From contig NZ_CP047165.1 in assembly GCF_009833965.1 (NCBI RefSeq), positions 186,001 through 250,000 of the forward strand: DNA of 64,000 bases. Reading direction: 5' to 3'. Below the pieces are notes generated by a model. It had not been told where the DNA came from and did not search any database. It saw only the letters and a list, made by a program, of their open reading frames with translations. Source of the DNA: Pelistega ratti. Lineage in GTDB: Bacteria; Pseudomonadota; Gammaproteobacteria; Burkholderiales; Burkholderiaceae_B. The translations under genes were made by a program, and so were the position numbers. Each line of letters begins with the position of its first letter. Position 1 is the stretch's first letter. Shown here one piece after another: positions 1 to 12,701 of this stretch.

Positions 1-533
1 TTGTTAATTCTAATATGACGATTACAGAGGCTCGTAAAAAAGTAGTGAATTTTACAGTACCTATTTATGATGTTCCTTCTCAATTGATTGTCAAAAAAGA
101 TGTTGATGTTACCTTAGATCCAGAAAGTCTTAAAGCAAAAAATATTACTGTAGCGGTGTTACAGGGTTCTGCTCAAGAAACTTTTGCGAAAAAGCATTGG
201 CAATCTAAAGGGGTTAAAGTTGTCTCTTATGCTAACCAAGATCAAGTCTTTATTGATTTAGCGAATGGTCGTGTACAAGGTGCATTACAAAACACACCTG
301 TAGGAAGAGATGCGTTTTTATCACAGCCAGAAGGTAAAGATTTTAAAGAAATAGAAGAAGTGGCGAATGATCCAGAAGTTCTTACCACAGCGATTGGTTT
401 TGCTGTTCGTAAAAATGATCATGCACTTAAAGATCAATTAGATCAAGCGATTAATTCGTTAAAAGAAGAAGGGGTTGTTGCCGAATTATCAAAAAAATAT
501 TTTGGTAGTGATTGGACAGCAAGAAACGAATAA
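1..533 (+). CDS. Amino-acid ABC transporter periplasmic binding protein, C-terminal part
   Basis: This is the C-terminal portion of a family 3 solute-binding protein, which captures an amino acid in the periplasm and hands it to an ABC importer. The gene runs off the left edge: the reading frame is open to base 3 upstream of the first ATG (15), and the text around that ATG (MTITEARKK followed by VNFT) is the internal family motif that normally lies about 90-100 residues into the protein. So the ATG at 15 is not the true start. The remaining domain has the usual alternating core (ITVAVLQGSAQE, RVQGALQNTP) and ends KKYFGSDW, as expected for the family. The ligand cannot be told from this fragment. 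A hairpin terminator follows. The neighbouring aspartase makes an acidic amino acid plausible, but that is inference. Confidence 0.85.
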   Translation, partial: VNSNMTITEARKKVVNFTVPIYDVPSQLIVKKDVDVTLDPESLKAKNITVAVLQGSAQETFAKKHWQSKGVKVVSYANQDQVFIDLANGRVQGALQNTPVGRDAFLSQPEGKDFKEIEEVANDPEVLTTAIGFAVRKNDHALKDQLDQAINSLKEEGVVAELSKKYFGSDWTARNE

Positions 534-583
534 TTTTCGCAGAAAGTTATATGAAATAATAAGACAAAGGTATGTTTTAGCTT

Positions 584-617
584 AAAAGGTGCAGATAGAT
601 ATTTGCACCTTTTGCAC
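584..617 (+). terminator. Probable intrinsic terminator after the binding-protein gene
   Basis: A perfect 10-bp stem (AAAAGGTGCA at 584-593, TGCACCTTTT at 604-613) with a 10-nt loop lies 50 bases after the stop codon. The trailing T run is only four bases, so termination strength is uncertain. Confidence 0.6.
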
Positions 618-770
618 AAGCATTTTTGGTGATAGAAAAATATAGAGTTATGTAGATAAGGCATAGATTACATACTTTCCTATTATTTCATTGCGTAAGG
701 TTTTTGATTCTTCGATTAAAGATAGAAACTAGTCTTTAAAGAAGATGGTATTTTTAAAAAGGAAATTAAA

Positions 771-2186
771 ATGACGACAAGAAAAGAAGTCGATTTACTA
801 GGTGAACGTGAAGTTCCTGCAGAAGCATATTGGGGGATTCATACACTAAGAGCAGTAGAGAATTTTAAAATCTCTAACACCACTATTTCAGATGTACCTG
901 AATTTGTTCGTGGTATGGTGATGGTTAAAAAAGCGACAGCTTTGGCGAATGGTCAATTAGGTGCTATTCCACAAGAGATTGCTCAAGCGATTGTAAAAGC
1001 TTGCGATACGATCTTAACAGAAGGAAAATGTATGGATCAATTTCCTTCAGATGTCTATCAAGGTGGAGCAGGGACATCTGTTAATATGAATACCAATGAA
1101 GTGGTGGCAAACCTTGCTTTAGAAATTCTTGGGCATCAAAAAGGGGAGTATCAATACCTAGATCCAATGGATCATGTGAATGCTAGCCAATCAACGAATG
1201 ATGCCTACCCTACAGGTTTCCGTATTGCTGTTTATAATAGTGTCATTAAGTTAATTGAAAAAGTTCGCTATTTACAAGAGGGTTTTGAACATAAAGCAAA
1301 AGCGTTTGATCATGTTCTAAAAATGGGACGTACTCAATTGCAAGATGCTGTTCCTATGACAGTAGGACAAGAGTTTAGAGCATTTGCCGCTTTATTAGAA
1401 GAGGAAGTCCGTTATTTAAAACATACAGCAGCCCTTTTATTAGAAGTAAATTTGGGGGCAACAGCTATTGGTACGGGTTTAAATACGCCAGAAGGGTATG
1501 CACCTTTGGTGGTAAAACATTTAGCTGAGGTATCAGGTTTACCTTGTGTATTAGCCCCTAATTTAATTGAAGCAACATCTGATTGTGGTGATTATATATC
1601 GGTACATGGTGCTTTAAAACGTACAGCCGTCAAGCTATCAAAAATATGCAATGATTTACGTTTACTTTCTTCTGGCCCTCGAGCTGGTTTAAAAGAAATT
1701 AATCTTCCTGAGCTACAAGCAGGCTCTTCAATTATGCCTGCTAAAGTAAATCCTGTGCTACCCGAGGTGGTTAATCAAGTATGCTTTAAAGTAATTGGTA
1801 ATGATACTGCACTTACCTTTGCAGCTGAAGCAGGGCAATTACAATTAAATGTTATGGAACCAGTAATTGGACAAGTAATGTTTGAAAGTATCAGTATCTT
1901 ATCAAATGCTTGCCAAAGTTTACGTGATAAGTGTGTAGATGGAATTACAGTGAATGAAGACATTTGCAAAAACTATGTTTTCAACTCTATTGGTATTGTT
2001 ACTTATCTAAATCCGTTTATTGGTCATCATAATGGTGATATTGTTGGTAAGATTGCAGCACAAACAGGACGTGGTGTGCGAGATATTGTGCTTGAGAAAG
2101 GATTACTGACATCAGAGCAATTAGATGATATTCTTTCGGTAGAAAATCTCATGAATCCTACTTACAAGGCGAAATTAAATAAATAA
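771..2186 (+). CDS. aspA: Aspartate ammonia-lyase (aspartase)
   Basis: Aspartase reversibly converts L-aspartate to fumarate and ammonia in the cytoplasm, linking amino-acid breakdown to the TCA cycle and anaerobic fumarate supply. The 471-residue protein has the normal length for AspA. It carries the fumarase/aspartase superfamily signature [10 protein letters not shown] at residues 318-327, including the flexible loop with the catalytic serine. Other conserved segments are [13 protein letters not shown] (about 98-110) and the substrate-binding ASQSTND (138-144). The opening [10 protein letters not shown] and [10 protein letters not shown] separate aspartase from class II fumarase. The start at 771 follows a purine-rich AAAGGAAATT site. 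It stands alone, with a terminator before and after. Confidence 0.95.
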   Translation: MTTRKEVDLLGEREVPAEAYWGIHTLRAVENFKISNTTISDVPEFVRGMVMVKKATALANGQLGAIPQEIAQAIVKACDTILTEGKCMDQFPSDVYQGGAGTSVNMNTNEVVANLALEILGHQKGEYQYLDPMDHVNASQSTNDAYPTGFRIAVYNSVIKLIEKVRYLQEGFEHKAKAFDHVLKMGRTQLQDAVPMTVGQEFRAFAALLEEEVRYLKHTAALLLEVNLGATAIGTGLNTPEGYAPLVVKHLAEVSGLPCVLAPNLIEATSDCGDYISVHGALKRTAVKLSKICNDLRLLSSGPRAGLKEINLPELQAGSSIMPAKVNPVLPEVVNQVCFKVIGNDTALTFAAEAGQLQLNVMEPVIGQVMFESISILSNACQSLRDKCVDGITVNEDICKNYVFNSIGIVTYLNPFIGHHNGDIVGKIAAQTGRGVRDIVLEKGLLTSEQLDDILSVENLMNPTYKAKLNK

Positions 2187-2241
2187 TTTACTCGCTAGTA
2201 GGCTATTCTATTAAAGGGAATAGTGGGTAAGTAGCCATAAG

Positions 2242-2280
2242 GACTGTTATTCAGTAATGAATAACAGTCTTTTTAGTTTT
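2242..2280 (+). terminator. Intrinsic terminator of aspA
   Basis: Perfect 12-bp stem GACTGTTATTCA (2242-2253) with TGAATAACAGTC (2258-2269), a four-base loop, then TTTTTAGTTTTT. Confidence 0.88.
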
Positions 2281-2373
2281 TAAATATAGTCTGATAGTTG
2301 TTAGAAAATAATTTAAGGGACTGTCGTAGATTAGCAGTTATAGTAGTAGCCTATAAAAATGAAGGGGCTGTAT

Positions 2374-2871
2374 TTATTTCTTGCGAGGGGGTTTATTAGG
2401 GGGAATAGGTGTAGAGGGGGTTGTTGCATTGGCGATATATCGCTGTGCTTGCTGTTGAAGTTGTTTGGAGAGCGTTCCACTGGGTTGATATGTATCGGTA
2501 CTGCTTTCAGCGAGGGCAGCGATTGATGAGGTACTAGCATCATAAAACGGATGCCATATGGTATGGTCTGGTGTTTCTTTATTTGTGTGATACAAAAGAT
2601 GATGTATTTTTTCAACAAAAAGTCTTTCTTTGGCGGGGCTAGGAGGCGTGCGTAGGAGATGCTTAATAAATATGGATAGGGCTAATGTGCTATGAAGATT
2701 TAGTTTTTTCAAGATATGCTTTCGGTGGTATTCAACCGTTCGAGAAGAGCATTCTAATATTAGGGCAATATTGCGTGTGGGAACACCTAGCACGATTAAC
2801 CACATGACTTGTTTTTCTTTTATAGTGAGTTGATGGCATAACTCAAATTGATCCCATATCTCGTCTTGCAT
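2374..2871 (-). CDS. Small LuxR-family (GerE-type HTH) transcriptional regulator
   Basis: This 165-residue protein has a LuxR/GerE helix-turn-helix near its N-terminus, at about residues 14-64. The segment LTIKEKQVMWLIVLGV, the recognition region SSRTVEYHRKHILKKL and the following LNLHST match the four-helix LuxR DNA-binding domain. There is no receiver or autoinducer-binding domain in front of it, so it is an orphan DNA-binding module. The remaining ~95 residues (rich in Ser, Thr, Pro and Gln) have no recognisable domain. The start at 2871 is supported by an AGGAGAG site five to six bases upstream. Its target genes cannot be inferred. The divergent upstream region contains the predicted folded element at 2926-3058, which may lie in its leader or be its operator. 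Confidence 0.8.
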   Translation of the reverse strand: MQDEIWDQFELCHQLTIKEKQVMWLIVLGVPTRNIALILECSSRTVEYHRKHILKKLNLHSTLALSIFIKHLLRTPPSPAKERLFVEKIHHLLYHTNKETPDHTIWHPFYDASTSSIAALAESSTDTYQPSGTLSKQLQQQAQRYIANATTPSTPIPPNKPPRKK

Positions 2872-2925
2872 AATCTCTCCTGTTCGCTATTGTTGCCTGA
2901 ATTTATTAAAGGGGTAATCTGTTGT

Positions 2926-3058
2926 TTTATCGGTTATAGCAGACTGTTTGGGCTCAAACCAATCTGTGGAAAAAGGGGGATTTTGTCGCGATTTTACGAA
3001 AGCGATTTTCCACACAAAAATGATAAAAAGTAATCCTATTTTTTGCTATAAAGATAAA
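2926..3058. other. Predicted branched (three-way junction) structured element upstream of the LuxR gene
   Basis: Three nested complementary sets are visible. The outer stem pairs TTTATC (2926-2931) plus TTATAGCA (2934-2941) with TGCTATAA (3044-3051) plus GATAAA (3053-3058). Inside it is a hairpin GTTTG-GGCT-CAAAC (2946-2959). Next is a longer arm, TGTGGAAAA (2965-2973) with TTTTCCACA (3006-3014), containing an inner stem TCGC (2986-2989) with GCGA (3002-3005). The arrangement resembles a multi-branch RNA, but the strand is not known and AT-rich DNA produces chance stems. No known riboswitch or RNA family is recognised. It begins about 55 bases upstream of the LuxR start. Confidence 0.4.
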
Positions 3059-3600
3059 AACACGCTATTAACAGCCCCTAATCTAACACAAAGAAAAGGC
3101 TTTCTCTATAGGCTCTTTGAGAAGTAGGCTAATAATATCCTAGTGGAGAGAGGTGGAAAAGAGGTTTGCGCCGTAGATTGTTATGGACAAAAAAGGGAAT
3201 GGGTAAGTCGATGAAAGTGGTTAATATAGGATATTGTGATATCGATTTAGACCAGTAGTGGTTTTTAGGTATAGAGGATTATAAGAATAAAATAAATAGT
3301 TACAAATAGCGTGTAATCAATCACTTATTGCTTGCATCAGACAAAAACAAATGGGAGGATGGAATAAGGGGTTGGCGCATTAAGGGTAATCTGATGACAT
3401 AAAAATAATCAGATTGTTTATAAAAAGAATATCCCTAAAGAAGTGTTTAAATGGGGGAGAGAGGTAGGCGAGATGGGGTATAAAATAATAGGGACTATAT
3501 TGTTGTATAAAAGCTACTTTATGAGTGAAATAATGAATAGATGATAAGTGAGTGGGAGCGATTGGTTAATAAAGGTACTTTTAATCAGGATAATAAACTT

Positions 3601-3640
3601 TTATTAGGGAATCATTTATTAGGGAATCATTTATTAGGGT
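3601..3640. repeat. 15-bp tandem repeat, 2.6 copies
   Basis: The 15-base unit TTATTAGGGAATCAT occurs exactly at 3601-3615 and 3616-3630, then partially (TTATTAGGG) from 3631. It lies in non-coding DNA. Confidence 0.9.
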
Positions 3641-4062
3641 AATCGTTATCTTATTATCTTATGCTGTGATATTAACTAAGAGGGGCGTATTACTACCATT
3701 GAGATGCTTGTTGTTGAAGTACATCTATTTAGATATGGGGTAGTATTATTTATTCGTTTGATAGAGAGATGGGGGCTTTTCTATTTTTTATAGTTGAGAT
3801 AAAACGAATTATATAACAGAGAAAATGAGCCTATTGCTATCCCTATATCAGAGAAAAGGAGTTTATCACAGTCTCTATATACTAGATACAATAGGCTACT
3901 TCTTTATTAAGATTTTCTTTCATTAAGAAAAAGGGTATATGTATCTCTATATACCCTGATACCCATAAGATAGCGTGATGCCTAAACAATATATGATCGC
4001 TATTTCTCACCGAGTATATTATGTATATATTTATGGGGGGATCTATAACGTTAATAAAAAGC

Positions 4063-4120
4063 AAACCATTAAAAATAAAAAACAACCTATAAAAAATAAA
4101 AAACAACCTATTAAAAATAA
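4063..4120. repeat. ~21-bp A-rich tandem repeat
   Basis: The motif AAAAATAAAAAACAACCTAT recurs at 4071-4090 and again with one extra base at about 4091-4111, flanked by partial copies. The repeat is non-coding and looks like replication slippage. Confidence 0.75.
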
Positions 4121-4317
4121 AGCGTGTCTAAAAACAACAGATCGTTAAAAAAGCGACTATTGCTAAAAAGCAACAGCTTAAAAGAAAGTGTGTGTCTTTT
4201 TAACGACATTTTATGGAATACTAAAAAGAGATGATAAATCAAGGTATTACAGCATTACTTTGAGGTGTTAAACGGAAGGAAAATCTACCTGATAGCAAGG
4301 TTTTCGATCGAAACCAC

Positions 4318-4346
4318 TTGCTAAAGCGGGTAGAAGTTGGCATAAT
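4318..4346 (+). promoter_or_regulatory. Upstream rrn promoter (P1 candidate)
   Basis: TTGCTA (4318-4323) and CATAAT (4341-4346) with a 17-bp spacer form a sigma-70-like promoter. The sequence just after the -10, ACATTTCTTCGCTGC, closely resembles that after the P2 -10, suggesting duplicated rrn promoters. Confidence 0.55.
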
Positions 4347-4466
4347 TACATTTCTTCGCTGCACAACAGTGTTTGTGCCAAGCGGTCAAGTGAAAAAAGA
4401 ATCGTCGTAATGTGTTGTTTCTTTTTTCGTTTTTTAAAAAAGATTTTAAATTTTTTAAAAAAACAC

Positions 4467-4496
4467 TTGACAGAATGTAGTCAGTTAGTTCATAAT
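4467..4496 (+). promoter_or_regulatory. Main rrn promoter (P2 candidate)
   Basis: A perfect -35 TTGACA (4467-4472) and -10 CATAAT (4491-4496) with an 18-bp spacer lie about 240 bases before the 16S gene. Several A/T tracts just upstream (about 4430-4465) fit an UP element. The CATAATTACATT stretch is repeated from the candidate P1. Confidence 0.75.
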
Positions 4497-4540
4497 TACA
4501 TTCTTTCGTTGCTCAACGCAACGTCGCCTCAAAGCGAATC

Positions 4541-4553
4541 TGTTCTTTAACAA
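4541..4553 (+). promoter_or_regulatory. boxA antitermination site in the rrn leader
   Basis: TGTTCTTTAACAA matches the boxA core used by NusB/S10 for ribosomal antitermination. The same core recurs before the 23S gene. Confidence 0.75.
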
Positions 4554-4737
4554 CTAACAGCCGATAAGTGTGGGTGCTTGGAATGCAAAGCTCATTACCC
4601 TATCACGGGGTAAGCTTACAAGTTATTTTAAGTGCTTACACTACATATATGAAGAAGTAAGGTTTTATACATAAAACGTTATTTCTTTTGAGTGAAGCAG
4701 CGATGATAGATTTTTCTATCACAAGAAAACAGGAATT

Positions 4738-6274
<1,537 letters not shown>

Positions 6275-6343
6275 AAGAGCAAGAGCTTTAAAGCCAAAGC
6301 ATCCACATTTATCGGTTGTTCATGAAAAACGTAGCTAGAATTT

Positions 6344-6420
6344 GGGTCAGTAGCTCAGTCGGTTAGAGCACCGTCTTGATAAGGCGGGGGTCGCTGGTTC
6401 GATTCCAGCTTGACCCACCA
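6344..6420 (+). tRNA. tRNA-Ile (GAT)
   Basis: A 77-base cloverleaf with acceptor GGGTCAG/TTGACCC (one G-T pair), D-arm, anticodon GAT at 6378-6380, TTCGATT T-loop and an encoded CCA. It sits in the 16S-23S spacer. Confidence 0.97.
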
Positions 6421-6425
6421 ATCAC

Positions 6426-6501
6426 GGGGGATTAGCTTAGTTGGTAGAGCGCCTGCTTTGCAAGCAGGAGGTCATCGGTTCGATCCCGTTATCCTCCACC
6501 A
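6426..6501 (+). tRNA. tRNA-Ala (TGC)
   Basis: A 76-base cloverleaf with acceptor GGGGGAT/ATCCTCC (one G-T pair), anticodon TGC at 6459-6461 in a CCTGC/GCAGG stem, T-loop TTCGATC and an encoded CCA. It lies five bases after tRNA-Ile. Confidence 0.97.
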
Positions 6502-6589
6502 CTCTATTCGGTGACTAGGTAGCGTTTTTTAAAAAACAACGAACAAGTTTTTATTGTCTATTGCAGCAGGATATGCTACAATAGTCGGC

Positions 6590-6606
6590 TGTTCTTTAAC
6601 AATTTG
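6590..6606 (+). promoter_or_regulatory. boxA antitermination site before 23S
   Basis: TGTTCTTTAACAATTTG matches the boxA core and repeats the leader boxA, in the usual spacer position between tRNA-Ala and 23S. Confidence 0.75.
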
Positions 6607-6926
6607 GAAGAAGCACAACAAGTAAATAAAGTGAACTTAAATTTCACCAGGAATTTAAGCCAACTTATTGATGGGTTGTGATTGCATTATTATTTTTGAA
6701 GTTCTCAACGCATATAGGATAACCCCTATATGAATAAACATTGATGAACGGCATAAACACGCAAACTCAAGCAAATGGGTGTTAACGGGTACGAACCAGT
6801 ACCAAAAAGGCGTTAATATCCAAGGTAAATGGAAAGATGAGTGTATTTTACTTAATTTTTATTTATCTAAAACCGTAAAGTTAACTTATGCTATAGCAAA
6901 GTAGGCATTAAGCCGATAAAGTTATA

Positions 6927-9964
<3,038 letters not shown>

Positions 9965-10095
9965 TAACTTTATCGGTTAACGAGAAAAGTGTGGGTATGC
10001 CCCATTAACAGAAAACTTCAAAATAACCATAACCCTCAATTCCTACCAGCTGTGCTTCTTCCAAAGGGCTAAAGCAACAAGCCTAATCCGTTTAC

Positions 10096-10210
10096 GCTTG
10101 ACGACCATAGCAAGGTGGACCCACTCCTTCCCATCCCGAACAGGACAGTGAAACGCCTTTGCGCCGATGATAGTGGGTGGACACCTGTGAAAGTAGGTCA
10201 TCGTCAGGCT
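10096..10210 (+). rRNA. rrf: 5S ribosomal RNA
   Basis: About 115 bases, with terminal pairing GCTTGAC (10096-10102) and GTCAGGC (10203-10209), and the conserved CCATCCCGAACAGGACAGTGA loop B/C region. It is the last gene of the operon. Confidence 0.95.
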
Positions 10211-10220
10211 CTTATTCCCT

Positions 10221-10258
10221 AAACCTCTCAATCCTTGACCGATTGAGAGGTTTTTTAT
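10221..10258 (+). terminator. rrn operon terminator
   Basis: Strong stem AACCTCTCAATC (10222-10233) with GATTGAGAGGTT (10241-10252), followed by TTTTTT. Confidence 0.93.
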
Positions 10259-10260
10259 TG

Positions 10261-10638
10261 CCCGTCTGATTTCCTCCCTGCCCCTTATCGTATCGCCACG
10301 TTATATCTATCTCGTTAATGGGTGAATCGTAACACTACCTCCATCGATAAATCGATATACTTTGCGTTATCCGCTGAATGACGCTGACTACATTATGCTG
10401 GCTTAACGCATTAAACTCGCAATTTTTTCCCCTTTTTGGATTCAACACTGAAGACTAACATCGACAAAGTTAGATTTTACATCGTATCGCCATAAGCTCT
10501 ACTAGTTAGGATTAGCACCGTATAAGCACCCCTTTATTTTCTATTTAATTTTTAATCAATCTAAAATCTTTAACCTCTCTTCCCTTTTTATTTATAAATC
10601 TAGTTTTCTAAATAATATAATTATTATGCTCTTTATAC
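10261..10638. other. Gene-free region after the rrn terminator
   Basis: No gene is visible. A 12-base word, ATCGTATCGCCA, occurs twice (10287-10298 and 10481-10492), which may be the remnant of a duplication. Confidence 0.5.
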
Positions 10639-11130
10639 TTATTGATAAGTATGAGAAAGTTCTTTTAATAGAGGAGTTAACCGAGATGCTGCATGTTTAA
10701 AAGGGATGTAGTATTTAATTGAATCATTCGTCCTCTAGTGTATTTGTAATACCAAGTTATTCCAATATAAATCCTCATTACTAAAGCTATTGATAAACTG
10801 AATAATACTATTTTTATTCTTTTCTAAATGATTAAGTAAAATTTTATAATGAGTAATATTTTGGTAGTCTTAATAAAAATTTTGTGCTAATTTTCCCAGT
10901 TTATTCCATTTAAAAGCTATTTTAGAAAAATAATTTCTTGTGCATATACCAAGATAAGACTAATTCTCCCCAGCCTCTTAAATAAGACACTAATTATACT
11001 TCCTTTGATATGACCTTGTATTAATGGAGTAAATGCCTTTTATTCAGGAATAGCAACTAATTTTTTTTACTAGGGAAATATAATTTTTTGATTATATCAA
11101 TAAGTTCATTTTTAGATGTAGGTATTGTTA
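10639..11130 (-). pseudogene. Decayed ClbS/DfsB-family (DUF1706) four-helix bundle protein gene
   Basis: Translating the minus strand in shifting frames gives a recognisable but broken ClbS/DfsB-family protein. In order the fragments are IPTSKNELIDIIKKLYFPS, LVAIPE then KAFTPLIQGHIKGSIISVL, SYLRGWGELVLSWY, AFKWNKLGKLAQNFY, ITHYKILLNHLEKNKNSII, NSFSNEDLYW, and a C-terminal PFKHAASRLTPLLKEL. They follow the family's order along its ~165 residues, joined by at least three frameshifts and several in-frame stops. The expected ATG before IPTSK is lost. ClbS, the best-known member, protects colibactin producers from their own toxin; most members have unknown roles. An IS30 element lies about 200 bases away. 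The assignment was made by eye. Confidence 0.75.
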
Positions 11131-11333
11131 TTGTGATCTTTGTATAAAAAGTAAATTAATGATATAAAAGATGATGTTACACTTTGATTATCAATACCTA
11201 TAGATCAAAATATTATGAAATACTATGTATATTTTATATAGGAATAAATACAAAGTATTATTTTTGATAATGGAAAGGAGTTTACTTTATATAAATAAAT
11301 TTGAATTTATCATGGTTAATTTAATGTAGTTTC

Positions 11334-12419
11334 ATTTGTCAAATTAAGTTAGACATTTTTAGACATTACTTTTTTAAGAGCCTCTTTTAAATAGATCAGA
11401 AAAACATGGTAAGGGGTTTTATAACCGAGAGATTTTCTAGGTATCATGTTTATTTTATGAGCAATACTGGACAAATATGATTGAGTCATTCCTATAAAAT
11501 CAGTCTGTTTCGGTAGTCCATGTCGGCGTAATAATCCATTAGAATGTTCATTAAGTCCTCTCTGACTTGGACAGCCTGGATCGGCAAAGAAAATATCAAT
11601 ATCATGTGCATTGGCAATCGTTTTCCAGTCAGAGAACTCTTTGCCTCTATCAAAGGTGATGGATTTAAATAAATGAGGTAGAGTTGAAAAAGAAGACATC
11701 CAGCGACTGATTGCCTTTTGTATATCCTGTGCTTTTCGTCCATCTGTTTGTAAGGTAATAATAGCTTTAGACTTTCTCTCAACCAGTGTTATCACCGCAC
11801 TTTGATGATTTTTCCCTACGATAGTATCGCCTTCTAAATGTCCAAATTCTTCCTTAAACGCTGGATAATATTTGGCTCGTTCATGAATATCCCTTACAAA
11901 AGCTTGTTTACCCCGTGTTTCTTTTCGTCCATTAGCTCTACGCTTACCTTTCCAAGGTAAATCCTCTTTCTTAAAAACACCTCGTTCCACTAAGCGATAC
12001 AGTGTTCTCATTGAGCAAGAAATCTTCTTGCGATAGACCCCTTTAATCACATCAAAGTTCCACCCCTTATTCAAATGGGCTTGTATCAACGCTCTCTCTT
12101 TCTTGGATAATTGGGTTTTACCTCGCCCACAATAGCGCTTATTCTTTTTATACTGCTCATAATACTCATAGGCAGAGCAACCCTTTTTTAACATCGCTAT
12201 TACCCTATAGATCGTTTGCCTTGACCGATTCAGTGCCTTAGCTATATCTATTACTTTTTTACCAATTTGGTAATATGCCTCTATTATGACCAATTCATTT
12301 ATGCTAAGATGTCTATAAGTCATTTATGTTAGTTCCTTTTCAGTAAATGTGGTGTTTATCTGAATCTAATGTAAATGGCTTTTTTTGTCTAGTCTTTTGT
12401 CTAACTTAATTTTACAAAT
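11334..12419 (-). mobile_element. IS30-family insertion sequence
   Basis: An element of about 1,086 bp bounded by near-perfect 21-bp inverted repeats. The left end ATTTGTCAAATTAAGTTAGAC is at 11334-11354 and the right end (read inward) ATTTGTAAAATTAAGTTAGAC is at 12399-12419; they differ at one position. It encodes one complete transposase whose stop codon lies inside the left repeat. No unambiguous target duplication is visible. It sits between the rrn operon with the ClbS-like remnant and ispA, so its insertion may have separated ispA from its usual upstream neighbour. Confidence 0.9.
11349..12323 (-). CDS. IS30-family transposase
   Basis: This DDE transposase catalyses movement of its own element. 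The 324-residue protein has an N-terminal helix-turn-helix (LSINELVIIEAYYQ, then IDIAKALNRSRQTIYR) for end recognition. The IS30 catalytic domain follows, with the acidic triad visible in GHLEGDTIVG, SITFDRGKEF and GLNEHSNGLLR. The C-terminal NMIPRKSLGYKTPYHVF is the common IS30/rve tail. The length and all three catalytic residues indicate an intact, probably functional enzyme. An AAAAGGAA ribosome site lies before the start at 12323. Confidence 0.95.
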   Translation of the reverse strand: MTYRHLSINELVIIEAYYQIGKKVIDIAKALNRSRQTIYRVIAMLKKGCSAYEYYEQYKKNKRYCGRGKTQLSKKERALIQAHLNKGWNFDVIKGVYRKKISCSMRTLYRLVERGVFKKEDLPWKGKRRANGRKETRGKQAFVRDIHERAKYYPAFKEEFGHLEGDTIVGKNHQSAVITLVERKSKAIITLQTDGRKAQDIQKAISRWMSSFSTLPHLFKSITFDRGKEFSDWKTIANAHDIDIFFADPGCPSQRGLNEHSNGLLRRHGLPKQTDFIGMTQSYLSSIAHKINMIPRKSLGYKTPYHVFLIYLKEALKKVMSKNV

Positions 12420-12701
12420 TGGGTAGTAAAAAAATTTTGCTTCTTCTTCATTTTAATTGCTAATTCTATAATCAATATGTAGTATAAGAATATTTTATTA
12501 TTATTGCTATTTTTCATTTATCATAGTAAGTTATTTAACTATATTCTGATTTTAATATAAAAATTGTTGTTACTATAAATAACTAGAGAGGTAATTTATT
12601 ATGATTAACCTCATTCTCATCATAAAACGCCCCTAATCAATATCTACCTTGCTTAAACGGTGTAAAATAACTCCATTTCTTATTCATTTAAATGTGTTTT
12701 T

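Larger units (their letters stand above)
3059..4317. other. Gene-free AT-rich stretch between the LuxR gene and the rrn promoters
   Basis: No credible gene was found on either strand. The longest open frames here (for example 3882-4106 on the minus strand) have no start signal or recognisable protein character. The stretch holds two short tandem repeats, listed separately, and a GGGTATA/TATACCC hairpin near 3933-3956. The plus strand is noticeably purine-rich around 3350-3500. Confidence 0.6.

Noticed and set aside
2965-3014. TTTTCCACA in both orientations as possible DnaA boxes and replication origin
   Set aside because: Only two near-matches to TTATCCACA and no AT-rich unwinding element, dnaA or dnaN nearby. 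They are better explained as the arms of an inverted repeat.
2848-3033. A 61-codon plus-strand frame covering the LuxR start
   Set aside because: It overlaps the 5' end of the LuxR gene and lies across the predicted structured element; no coding signal.
3601-3640. CRISPR array
   Set aside because: The units are 15 bp, directly adjacent and without spacers; no cas genes are present.
3882-4106. A 74-codon minus-strand frame in the gap
   Set aside because: It is made largely of the A-rich tandem repeat and has no ribosome site or family likeness.
11320-12430. Target-site duplication of the IS30 element
   Set aside because: Bases beside the two ends do not match convincingly at 2-4 bp, so I do not claim one.
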